A stretch of DNA of 60,000 nt. It comes from Polytrichum commune. Taxonomy: Eukaryota > Streptophyta > Polytrichopsida > Polytrichales > Polytrichaceae. How positions within the stretch are numbered: position 1 is the stretch's first letter; the number at the start of each line of letters is the position of its first letter. The translations under genes and the position numbers were made by a program. Under the pieces are notes generated by a model, which saw only the letters and a list, made by a program, of their open reading frames with translations, did not search any database and was not told where the DNA came from. The stretch spans positions 5,768,001 through 5,828,000 of the forward strand of contig OX485806.1 of NCBI GenBank assembly GCA_950295325.1. The letters are read 5' to 3'. Shown piece after piece: positions 35,349-46,778 of the stretch.

Positions 35349-35971
35349 TTAATCTCAAACCGCGCAAACCAATTCAATAGTACAAAGATGTCAACCCCAA
35401 CAGACTGAGGAGCATCAAAAAATCGAGTCCTACACTGCACCTTCCGACTCATGGCATGGTAGAAACCTACAACTTTTGTGCGTACACGTATTACATTGGA
35501 CCCTCACTGCCATCACATCTTCTGGGAAGCTAGACCTAACTAGAGGGAGCCCCATTATGGGCCCCAGTACATTGTTTTGTGTTGTAAAACTACAGGGAAA
35601 TACTACAGAGTGCAATACAGCATCCAGTAGTAACAGATGCTGTACGTTATTTTTTTTCAATGTGTGGCAATGAAGCTTTTCTGACCCTTCCTTGAGTAAT
35701 GTACTGGAAACCCCCAATAAATGACCTGGGTGCTTGGAAGACATCTGGTTGATATGGTCAGGTAGTTGATTGTCTTCGCCCCAGTCATAGGAGACAAATG
35801 GTAATCTGACTCCAGGGACTGCTGAAATTAATGCATACACCAACTGTAGTAAAACAAATTCCTTGACCTTGCATACCTGGGCAATTTTTTGGGGGGCCTC
35901 ATGTGGGGGCTTGCAAGGCATGATTGGCAAGTAATTCACCTTTGAATCAATACTTGATGAGATGCTCCATG

Positions 35972-38900
35972 TTACCTGGATCCCGAGTCTTTCTTCTTGA
36001 CGAAATACGATCCAATCTTGGAGGACAATCTTTGCCTTCTGTGCTTCTCCTCGGACGGCATCTTCTTTTCCAAAGCCTGGGCAAGAGACTCTGTTGGAGA
36101 CCTTTCAAGAACCTTCTCATGGGACTTATCATGCGAGCTGGGGCTGGCAAAAGTTGCAAAGGAGAATGAGGGGTGTGAAGGACTACTTGTTTGTGAATTT
36201 CCCTGAGTTGGACTGACGATGTAGCCCTGCCGATCTCCGTTGATGGGACTTCCCAGGGGGTGACCACCATTGAAGATGCCTGAATGCACCTGAGTTTTCC
36301 TCTCTCCCCTGTAGTTCCGGAGCATCCCTTCGACAGCAAACTTTGCTGCTTCAGCATCTTCTCGTTTTTTGATTGCTTCTTTCAGTTCAGCACGACTTGC
36401 CTCAAGATCGCGCTTAGCTATTTCCAACTTTCTGTGCATCTCTGTCTCACTTGCCTGTGCAGCATCAATCTGCAAACAGACAATGATTTCACTTTCTATC
36501 AGGACAGGGTCAGTGCACCTGGAAATCTTGAAAAAAAAAGGTTATGGGACCTTGTATGCATTCCTCCAGGCTATAGAAACAGCATCACAACATATTGCAG
36601 AGTAGAGTAATTACCTGTGCCAATCCCAATTCCACCCTCTTGTTGGCCAATTCTTCAGACTCATGTATCCTGGTTGTCAAGAATTCATATTCTTCCTTGG
36701 AGATTGTAACCTCAGCACCTGGCTCCTTTGTTCCCAATTCTGTTCCTGTCTCTGTATCAGCAGTCGGTGATCTATATCTGACCTGAAACACAGTGAAGAG
36801 AAAGAATTAAGTTTCAGAATGACCTCTTCTATTGCAAACGTTCTAGGGCTTCATGCAGCAATGCTTTCCTCCTTGGAGCTACAATTGCTATCCTAATGTA
36901 AATCAGCTGCTGGGAACATGAGTTTACTTATTCTTGATTGGAGTACCTCTCAAACATAAACATTTAGACCATATGATGAGACAAACGCAAAAACTTGGAA
37001 GTTTTCAGTTGCTAGATACGATATTCAAATTGCAACACTAAGAAAAAAAACATGATTAATGCAAGACAGAAGGTATATTCTATCAGAAAGTTGAGCAAAT
37101 GAGTTATGCGAGTGACCTGTGAGAGAGCCCTTTCTTCACTTGCTTTGACTGCTTCAACTTCCAGTTGGGCTGCATGCAATCTACTCTCAATGGTTGCAAT
37201 ATGAGCCTTAGCTTGCTCCAACTCCTGTTTAGATTTAGTAGCTTCATCAATAGCTTGAGCTGCTGCAGCCTTTGATTCCTCTGCTTCAGCTGTAACCTGT
37301 TCCAACGTTTTACATAGTAGAGTTAGGTCAACTGGCAACTAGTTGAGGAATTACAAAGTCAAAGACAAAGTAAAGAAATCAGATTGAGCCCATCTAAACA
37401 ATAAAATTTCTTTGCATGCAATAGTAAACTACAAGCATTTACATCTAATGAAATCAAGGTCAAAAGTTGAAACATGCAAACTAAGTATCACTATTTCTTA
37501 GCATTATGAATATATTTCCTATTGAGTTGGTTGGTTGGTGTAGCCAAATGGTTTGTAAGCATTGCACATAGGAAAGGCCACTAGTGAGGAAGGAAGTTGA
37601 TGGAGTTGGGTTACAGTAGATCAGAAACTAAGAGGAACAAAGAGTAAGAAGGCTCAATCTTTTATAAGGTTCTTACACCCTTTTCAAAGGTGCTCAGGTT
37701 CTTTTGCAAGTTCAAGAAGATCTTTCATAACATTGACTGTAGCAGCTAATGCATTAATTTTCAATATGATGATGTTATTCACATGAAAGTACACCCACTG
37801 ACCTTCTCTAAAGACTCAGTCAAAGTAGATACTTCCTCTGTAAGCCTCGCCTCTGATGACACTGCGGATTGCCATTCAGTCCTCATTCTTGTCATCTCTT
37901 CTTCAATTTGCTCATCCTTTTCTGCCATTGCTTGATCCCCTTCCTCTTTCACTGCAATCATTTCATTTTGCATGGTCTTGAGCTCTGCCCTTAAAGATGC
38001 CATGGAAGCTGACATGCTTCTCTCTGATTCAGTCACCTTTTTCAGCTTTGCATTTGCTTCATCAAGTTCATATTTGAATTCTCGTGCCTGCATAATAAAC
38101 AAATACTTTAAGTTAAGATCAAATTTTAATCATGTTTGGCACTTCCAAAATAAAGTAATTACACAGTTAGTTAAGGGGTGTGAATCACCAGCAAGAGGAG
38201 ATTCTGATTCAGGATAATGGTTTGATCTGTTCGTTTGTTAGAAGGTGAAAAATCTCTCATCTAGCATCCCCTTCATATATTCCGCCACGAAGCAGACAGT
38301 GCATTAGAAAAATCTAGTCAGTACCTTATCAGCAACCTTCATTGTATCTTCCAGATCTATTCTCATTTTCTGCAATTTCAGGCTGTAGTCTGAAAAGGCA
38401 GCTTTGGCTCTTGCTTCGCCTGCTTTAGTAGTTGCAAGCTCCACCTTCAGTGTCTCCAACTCGGTAGAGGATGTTGCAGCAACTGTACCTGACCTCTCTT
38501 CAGCTTCCTTTGCTTCGACCAACTCTGCCTTCGTTCTCTCCAGTTCAGAGCTTGACTCGGTCAAAGTCTCTCTCACCTTGGCTTCTGATTCTTTCAAAGC
38601 AAGCAGTTCAGCCTTTACAACTTCAAGCATTGCGAGAGAACTGTCACTAACACCCCCCTTAACACCTGCAGAGTCTATAATCACTGCCAACTGAGTTTTA
38701 AGTAAAACCAACTCGGTAGAAGCATCTGCAGCAGTCTTTAAAGCCTCCTGCTCACTTTCTTTTATTAAAAACAGCTGTGACTTCAGATCCTCTATCTCTG
38801 CATGTAACCCTGGTAGCGTGCTTCTTTCTTCATTGGCTACTACAAGCTCTGCTCGGACACTGCCTAGTTCTTTGTCTAAGGTACTGGTTTTTGAAGCCTC

Positions 38901-41691
38901 CTCCTTGGCAGCAGCAAGCTCCTTCTCAGCCATCCCTCGTGCTGCAGTTGCCTTCTCCAAGTGTTCATTTGTTGCCATTAACTCCATTGTAAGCTCGTCC
39001 ATCCTCTGTAATATCTGAGGGTCAGTTGAGCCTGTAAAGCTTGCCTGCAACAGATTAGAAATCGGGTCAATGACATTAGTGGTAAAATGGTCCTTGCACA
39101 CAACTTATTTTACAATTGTGTACACAAAGTCATCGTACACAGCAGCCCTGCAAAGTTATCTAATGCAAACAACTCAGGGTCCTACACAAGCTAGTGACCA
39201 TAACATTTTTTATCAATGCTTTTATAACTCCCTAGCCAGATGTAATACAATCCTTGGAAGAGATACAACAATAGTCAATAGCTGGTAACAGCAGAAAAGA
39301 CTATGCTGCTTACATCTTTTGAGGCAATGGCTTGTGCGTTTGCTAGGTGCTGAACCTGTGCCCTTAAATTTTCAATCTCTTCTCTTGCACTGAGGAGCTC
39401 ATTGGATGACCCTCCAAATTGTGCAACCACTAGATCGGCCTGCAGGCGACCAATCTCCTCCTTCAGACTCTGTAGCTCTGACAGAGTGCTATCATGCTGT
39501 CCAGAGGAGGCACCAAGATCTTCTTGCATTCTTGCCATCTCCTCTCTCACACTCAGAAGCGACCTTGATGAGCTTTCGTGTTGCTTCAGGGTTTCGTTCA
39601 AGTTACTCTCGAGCTTGGCAATATTTTCCTTTGCACTTGTGAGCTCTGCAGCAGAAGTTTCATACTGCCCCGCCAACACACTCAACTCACCCTGCAATCT
39701 AGTTATTTCTGCCCTTGCACTTGCAACTTCACTTGATGAGGTCTCAAGAGGTTCCCGATCTGTGACCTCTACTTGCATTCTGCTGATCTCATCCTGTGCT
39801 GTATTAAGGTCAGTACTCAGTTTTCCACATTGACTCTGAACAGCAGCTAATTCAGTTTGCAGCCTACCGATCTGTTCTCTGGCACTTGTGAGGTCTGAAC
39901 TATCACTTCCATTAGGGTGTGAAGCAGCAGTTAGTTCACGCTGAAGCTTCAGAATCTCCTCATTCGCACTCACAAGCTCTGTGGAAGAGCCTTGATGTTG
40001 ATCCTGTAAAGCCTTCAATTCCAACTCCAACTTTTCAACTTGTTGTGTTACATTTGACAGCTCTGCTGAAGCAGTGTTGCCTTGTAGGGAAGACTGACTC
40101 AGCTCTGCCTTCAGCCTACCGATCTCTTCTCTAGCACTTGCCAATTCTGTGCTTGAGTTTCCATAGGATACAGTCAGCTCACTCTGCAGTCTAGCAATTT
40201 CTGCTTGTGCACTTAAAAGCTCTGATGAAGATGATCCATGCTGCCCTCGCAGTTTCACGATCTCCTCTCTTGCTTTCTGAAGGTCTGTTGAAGAGTTTCT
40301 GTGTAGCCCCTGCACAGCATCCAAGTCTGCCCGCAGTACACTGATGACTTCCTTTGCATGTGCAAGCTCCATCAATGAATCCTGCGCAACCTTAAGCTCT
40401 GATTCAAGTATTGAGACTTCTTCTTTCAATCTTTCCAGTTCTGAATTTTGAGCTCCATGTTGATTCCACGCTGCATTGACCACAGACTGCAACCTGTGTA
40501 TTTCCTTGTCTTTGTTCTCAACCTCTGCTGCTGCAATTCCCTGCTGATCCCTTCCAGCTTCAAGCTCCGACTGCAGTCTATTGATCTCCACCCGTAAACT
40601 CTCAAGGTGTGCAGCAGAAGCTCCATGCTGAGCCCTCGTGGCTGCAACTTCAGCCTGTAGTCTACCAATCTCGGCCTTTGCATTCTCAAGCTCTGCAACA
40701 TACACAGACAATAAAATTTTACACAAGACAAAGTGCAATGCCATACTTGATGGCAATCCAGTGATCAATAAGTGTAAGAGATGACAACCACAATGCTAAC
40801 TGCTTGATGGGCACCCTAGGAGACAGAAAGTTAAGGATAAAGCGAAATCACAAACAACAGTACTTAATTACTACCTGACGTTAAGATCCCAAGGTTACTC
40901 TTAGACATTTCAAGCTCGTTGTGTAGTGTACCAATGTCCTGGCTGTGATTTGCTGTGCCTGGTGCAGTATGAGCGATCATCAAGCCATTCCCCAGATGTT
41001 GACCTAGTGCTGCATCCAGGTGAGACTGCCAATCTGAACCATCCCCCCAGTTTGAAGGTAGGGATGTGGTTTGTATCAAGGCATTGTCAGAGGCTGCAAA
41101 GTGTTCAATGTGGGATATTTGATCCAGAAGACTTTTCGTTTCTGCAAGCTCTCTCAATGCCTCGGCCTTTGTGGTTTCTGAGACTGCAAGCTGTTGCTTT
41201 GAAAGCTTCAGTTCATCATGTGCTCTTTGTAGCTCCGATTCAAGGGAAATGATTTTCTGCAAATTCATAAGAGAATAACATGAGAGAAGTTGAGGTGTTT
41301 TTTGCTAAAGTGACCTAACTCATAATACGACAAAATCTTGCAAAATAGTTGAAGTATTGCTCTCTGAAAGCTAACATACACTCAATCTCGTCAATGTGAA
41401 CTCGAGACAAGCATGGTGTTCATGAAAACATGGAATCCAAATCACAAATACATTCAAATAAACACGGAAGAGGGAAACCACTCTCAAGCCTAATTCTGTT
41501 ACCTCAGCTTGATGGTTAGGATTATGGTACACGCCAACATATTGTTGATGATGATTGGGCGGGTGCGGAAGATGTGGTGGATGTGGAGGCCCAAGGTTCT
41601 TTGCAGGAATTTTTTCACCAAACATGCTGACCGCTGCCTTGACAGATGCAAATGGTGCCGATAAATCAATCTCTGCTTTTGGTTCCCCCAT
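35972..41691 (-). CDS. WEB-family coiled-coil protein (1,266 residues)
   Basis: Eight coding exons on the minus strand: 41691-41503, 41256-40875, 40692-39314, 39044-38325, 38087-37803, 37296-37117, 36782-36615 and 36469-35972. All junctions are GT-AG and all but one are phase 0. The N-terminus MGEPKAEIDLSAPFASVKAA followed by VSMFGEK is the WEB/PMI2 signature; the C-terminal part contains REDAEAAKFAVEGMLRNYR, the family's tail motif (about residues 1137-1155). Everything between is coiled coil, and exon 3 (1.38 kb) is built of repeats of about 25-32 residues. Arabidopsis WEB1 and PMI2 act together in the cytoplasm to control light-driven chloroplast movement through actin. This protein is longer than those, through the central repeats, so its exact role is open. 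A histidine/proline-rich stretch lies at residues 38-50. Confidence 0.9.
39314..40692 (-). repeat. Internal coiled-coil repeat exon of the WEB gene
   Basis: This exon repeatedly encodes a block close to SS.EL.SAREEI.RLQ.EL followed by a spacer of about 8-12 residues, often with a QHGSS-like end. About fourteen blocks can be followed. They are diverged in DNA, so the amplification is old, unlike the LRR array. Confidence 0.75.
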
Positions 41692-43100
41692 ATTTGCCTC
41701 GTTGCTCGAATGCTTCAAATATAATAAAGACCTGATCAGTTTATGGAGATATGTTTGTCTTCATAGAAATCTGACACATTTGTAGCTTCTCAAACATGTC
41801 TTGCTTCTGGGCCTAAGAAGAAGGTCCGATCATCTCATGCACATTCAAAGTTTCATCCTAGTAGCATCTGGTAGGTTGCAAGAGATAAACAATTCGCCTC
41901 ATTAATAACCAAATTCATAGCACCTTCCTATACCTAAACCCTTAGAAGTTAGTACCTCTGGTTTCACATAGGTAATGACCATTTGTCTGTGTGTGCTTGG
42001 TTGAAGTACCCAGTCGACAGATTACAGGAAATCTCCAACCATATAATTCTCCACCCGTGCTACTTAAATCAGGAACTCATTACTTACTCACACACTTTTG
42101 AGCATCAAGAACCTAACTTTTAGAAGACAGCCTGTCAATCAGCCAATTGAGTGTCACTGTCTTGTATGAAAAAGGCACATGTGTCCATCAGGGTTTAAGG
42201 CTCCACTTAAAATCCAACCCCCAGGATAGATAGATAGCTAGAGTATGTAGATTGCAAATCAAAGCAAAGTGCGACAATGTTGCAAAGAAGAAAGCTACTG
42301 GTCTCGAACTAACTAGTATTAAAAAAAAGCTCCGCCAAATTGTCGATGCATAAGAAACATTCGTCTGAACTCTTCCTATCACTTATTCCGCCTATTATCT
42401 CCAACAAATAACGCAATAAATAAATGAGTCACGATGTCGCAAGGCTAGATTGAGCCTCCAAACTCCAGAGCAGACAGTCACAAATAGCGAAGAAGGTCCC
42501 CATCAAGGCTCTAGGACAAACGCAACTTGGAATAAACAGAAAACTCCTGAAACAACCTCCTGAAACTCTCGAGGGGAGAGAAACACACACAGAGAGAGAG
42601 GAATGACAGGAGATGACAAGCTAGATTAGATTACTTGCTTGCGAGGAAGCTTCCCCGTCCAGTTTGCTTGTAGGAGCACCAACGACTCCGCCTATTACCG
42701 CATGTCACCTCTTCTCAGCATTGTATTCCTCCAGTAACAAAGGGCTAACTAAGCCAGCATTTTGTACAGATCCACCATAGCCGCAATCGAACTCCAAACA
42801 AAACTTTGGAAAAACTCCTCTCCGCCTCCGCACTTAATGTTGTCACGGAGAGAAACAAACACTCTCGCTTCCCCCTCTCCTCTCCTGTCCCTCTTTGCCT
42901 TGCTCTTCTCGGTTCCAGGAGAATCTACACAAACGAGAATAGAAAGGAAGAAAAAACGCACCAATACTAAAACTCGTAGGCGATGCTTACAAGATCAGCC
43001 TCACGAGGTACTCTCGGATCTTCTTCGCCTGCAATGCTTGCGAGACACGAGACGACGTGACACAAACTTCCACTGCCTCACACTAACTTCCAGATCCTAG
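41692..43100 (-). promoter_or_regulatory. Likely 5' leader and promoter of the WEB gene
   Basis: No coding exon is recognised upstream of the ATG at 41691. A candidate donor (minus strand, GCAA|GTAATC near 42634) follows a GC-richer stretch, and a T-rich tract then AG precedes the ATG, so a leader intron of about 0.9 kb is plausible. Transcription would start somewhere around 42.7-43.1 kb. No core promoter motif was fixed. Confidence 0.3.
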
Positions 43101-45043
43101 AAAAACACACACCGCGAGTTTCATTCATTCTTACAACCGTTCGCTAAGAAGCAAAATCTCCAATCCAAATCCTCCAATGCCACGGCTCGCTATTTTGATT
43201 GTCCACCCTTGCGAGCATCCTACGGTGCGGTCGGGAGGTGTAAGAAGGCGTGGAAAAAAATTATGCGGAAATCTAGAAAATCGCGAAACGCTTGGAAGTG
43301 CAGGTTGCGTACGAGCGAGGGAAGGAGAGGACCACACAATCAAGTGCGTCAGAGCGCTAAAATTGGCGCCATAGCCTCTTGCGCACTCTGCAACTTCCGA
43401 AGTTCTGAGGGTACCGAGGGGAAAAGGAAGAGAAGCCCTCTCTCATGGCTCACGAAGGTCCTGTTGGACGCACAGACTGCATCCGGACGAATGGAACTTG
43501 TGGATGAATTATTGCTGTCATTCATCTGTTCGTCCGTCTGTCCATCCCTCCGACTTCCGAACTCCCCCACCGTGCTGGCCCTTGCCCAAATTGGCTGGCC
43601 CAGACAAAATATTCCTCGTTTTCTTGACCCCCCATGTTTCTCACCTCAGATTGTGTAGCTGCCTACGCCAACCACCTCATGCCACCTGGCAATTACTCCA
43701 CTGAACTGGTTGATTACTGTCGTTCACACTACAACTAAATAACCGGTTTAGTTGTCCTGCCATTACTGGGTGGCAACTACACTACTTAGTCCACAATTAG
43801 TGTGGGTGCAAAATTAGCATGAAAAATAATTCACATGGGTCACTCTACTTGTCCACACCGTTTGTGGTATTTAGTGTCATTCACCAATAGGACTTACGTT
43901 CTGCTATAACTTTTTCTTATAGATCTAGTTTCTTACCAACAAACGTCAAATTGGTTTTTAACAAATTATAGAACATTAACATTCTTACGTGCTTACATTA
44001 AAAATACGATGTTATACATCAATAACAGGACTATTATTTGCAGTAGAGAGGGCGTTGTGTGACATTTGTTGGTATATGACAAGTCATCAAGTTTGACTCT
44101 AAATTGACACGGCACACCAAATTTAATCTTGGCACATTGAATGAACTTCTCGGTGTAGTTGTCCACATTGACACTATTTGTTTCTATGTCAAATAGTGTT
44201 GATGATGTAAACATAACATAATGATGTGTTACATTGAATACGAACTCGTGGATAAATGACTCATAGTTCAATGACTTCTAGTTAAGTAACCGTTAAAGTT
44301 CTAAGAGACCCATAAACGCACCTTGAAGTTGTCATACACGAGGATAAAAAGTGTCAACAATTTGCACGTCTTAAATTAGTATATTTTTATTGTATACATA
44401 ATGTAAGTTGAATCGTAATAGGGGGATTTGAGCTTCTATAAACGACCTAGACTCAAATACATATCAGGCACATCTCATCATCATTGTCACCGATGACTTT
44501 ATTTTTCACTTCCTCTTGTGTTAAATATGTATTCAACATCACAGAGCAAGTAGAATATCGTTTCAATGCTTGTTGGAGGTTCCTTCAAATTGTCATGTGT
44601 CTCTTATAAACACACCTTTGGTCTTGCAAGGGTTACCTTTGAAATGATAACAAACGCTTGCACAGTGGCAATCTTCCTCTACCCTAACAATGACTTACGT
44701 GTGTGTGTGTTAACCTTATAGCAACCGCTACTTATAATATCCTTAAGAGTATTCCATGTACCTACGTTAGTGTGGATCGGATGAGATGAACACTAATTAG
44801 TCATGCTCAAATAGTGTTAGGTGTCGTCGTGTGATTGGTTGGAACCTCTTGAATGATGACGTGGAAGTTGAATTTAGGTCGAAATGTGCCCGAATCATAC
44901 CTCCAACTTCTCAGTCCTTTGAGGAGGACATTTTGTTTCCATGTGCGAGCCAAGGTCACTGAGGACTACAAGGGTCGCAATTTTGAAGGTCAAGTTGAAA
45001 GAACCATATTTGGGGCCCAAAAAGGATGGACGGAACGAACATA

Positions 45044-45075
45044 ATGGATGGATGGATGGATGGATGGATGGATGG
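45044..45075. repeat. GGAT microsatellite
   Basis: About eight GGAT units. Confidence 0.9.
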
Positions 45076-45673
45076 GCACAACCATCTGTTGTTTCACACT
45101 AGACATGGCAAATATGACAGGCAAGATGAAAAAGATTCCTCGACTTGTTGTCCATGTTTCACACCCACAATTTTAATGTGCACAAAATGACAATACATTT
45201 ATATGGTATGGTTTTTGAAAGTGTTCTAAAGTATCGGAGTGTTACTATACAGCTTGTTTCTCATGTTCTCCAACTTCTACCGATGAGATCTATGTAATAG
45301 AACTCATGTTGCAATAACAAATATGCATTGAAGCATCAGTTACAATTGGATCTCCCCTTATTTACTCATGGTTATCAAAAGTGCATGTTTGTTGACTCTT
45401 GAACTGTATAAACATGTCGTTTTGACTGTGTTCATTGTTGATTACAGAGTAGTTAAAGAATGTGAAGACACACTCAAATATTTTCCAAACATTTGTCTTA
45501 AGAATGTTTGATGATATTTGATCTTCACTCAACCACACACCGATCAAAATATAGGTGTCCGGTTAAGACTAGTAACCACATAACGCCCGCATAGTACCTT
45601 ACTCCACATGGACCAATTTTGAAATTGAACCACCGTGTGAAGCTTCCCGAATTGCCTACATGCTTACAATATA

Positions 45674-45701
45674 AAGGGAGGGAGGGAGGGAGGGAGGGAG
45701 G
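45674..45701. repeat. GGGA microsatellite
   Basis: About seven GGGA units. Confidence 0.9.
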
Positions 45702-46216
45702 TGTCTTCAAATGTTTGGGAAAGTGTATGCCTACGCGGCATGTGCTTGGAGATAATAATGATACATGGTCTTCTCACCGTGCAGACAAATGTTCTCTCAC
45801 GACCCGAGAATGTTATCTCATACTACAGTTGCATGTTTACCTAACCGAGACTACACTAATTAAACACCATTCCGTGTGGCCCGTTTAGTGCACACTATTC
45901 ATCATTGAACCACATCAATCGTCATACAATCATTGGGCGGCAACTAGGGAGGGTGTCACATGACACTTGGTGCAACACGACAACTTCTCATGAAGAGCGT
46001 CCTGATTGATGTGGCACACCAATTTCAACGCCACCAAAACAACATGTTTGTGTACTAGGTGGGAGATATCTGCATCTAAAAGGTCAGCTTGCCTTATGGT
46101 TGAGCAAAATTCGTTGCATTACAAGTATTCATGGAACTAAAATTTGTCGAAAACGTCCATGGAAAGAGAAGAATCGTATTCGGAAGCATTCAGTGATTGG
46201 CGATGTTTATGAAATA

Positions 46217-46778
46217 CAATAATCTCCTGCTTAAGTACGCACTTTGAACCGGAGCCGTTGGTGCGCACTTAGTTGGTAGGTGTGTACTTTACTCATATCG
46301 CCTACTAGACCCTCTGATGCAATGTATCGCAACGGGAAATGGATGAAACCTGAGGCAACCCACTTGACCGAAGCCCAATGATGTGAAATCGTTACAAAGT
46401 TGAGCAAGCTGAATGCGCTGAGCAAACGGGTGTTGGGGCGGGAGTATGAAGTCAGTGAAAGCGCCACCCGGAAAGTTTGGGACAATCGGGAGAACGTACT
46501 GCAGCGAACGGCGCTAACGTCCAATGATGCCAAAACCCTTAAACGGAAGTTGGACAAATTTATGATGAATTTGCGACAATCGTTTGAGACGTTTTAGCGA
46601 AATGTTAACAAACTGACGTTGATTGTCAAGCGTAAAAAATTCATGCATTCGCGGCAAATGACTCTGCATGACATGTTCAAACAATAAAGTACGAACCTTG
46701 GTTTTTGTCAAAAAAAAAATTGCGCACTTAACCAGGATGCGTACTTAAACGGGTGCAAACTCAAGTGGGAGATTACTG
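46217..46778 (+). mobile_element. Tigger/pogo-like (Tc1-mariner) element, non-autonomous
   Basis: The 562-bp element starts CAATAATCTCCTGCTTAAG and ends, read in reverse complement, CAGTAATCTCCCACTTGAG, with TA on both outer sides (46215-46216 and 46779-46780); TA is the Tc1/mariner target. Further inverted motifs (GTACGCAC, GTGCGCACTTA against GCGCACTTAACC and GCGTACTTAAAC) follow within 60 bp of each end, like double transposase-binding sites. Between them lies a piece of a CENP-B-like helix-turn-helix transposase N-terminus. The DDE catalytic region is missing, so the copy could move only with help from elsewhere. Confidence 0.8.
46380..46686 (+). pseudogene. Transposase DNA-binding fragment (CENP-B/Tigger N-terminus)
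   Basis: Around 46381 the frame reads CEIVTKLSKLNALSKRVLG, then EYEVSESATRKVWDNRE, which follows the CENP-B/pogo helix-turn-helix pattern (K.EI......G......A..F.VS.ST...I...R). It then reads DAKTLKRKLDKF and stops at TAG 46595-46597. After the stop the same frame continues LIVKRKKFMHSRQMTL to 46686. Stops also occur before it, near 46378. It is the decayed 5' portion of a transposase, fully inside the inverted repeats. Confidence 0.6.

Larger units (their letters stand above)
32096..35971. other. 3' flank of F-box gene and intergenic DNA
   Basis: Includes the likely F-box 3' untranslated region, a perfect 13-bp hairpin (32923-32955), a direct duplication (33540-33990) and a GA repeat (35319-35348). 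The part just left of 35972 should hold the 3' untranslated region of the minus-strand WEB gene. Short open frames here look random. Confidence 0.5.
43101..46216. other. Intergenic, no gene recognised
   Basis: Contains a reversed copy of the dispersed GTGACACTAAATACCACAAA motif (43855-43890), a GT run (44698-44708), a GGAT microsatellite (45044-45075) and a GGGA microsatellite (45674-45701). A GC-richer patch at 43200-43650 gives overlapping open frames on both strands with no recognisable domain. Confidence 0.5.

Noticed and set aside
39402-39833. A 143-codon + strand frame opposite the WEB coiled coil
   Set aside because: Shadow of the repeated coiled-coil exon on the other strand.
43209-43658. 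A 149-codon basic frame upstream of the WEB gene
   Set aside because: Several overlapping frames are open on both strands in this GC-richer patch, none with a domain.
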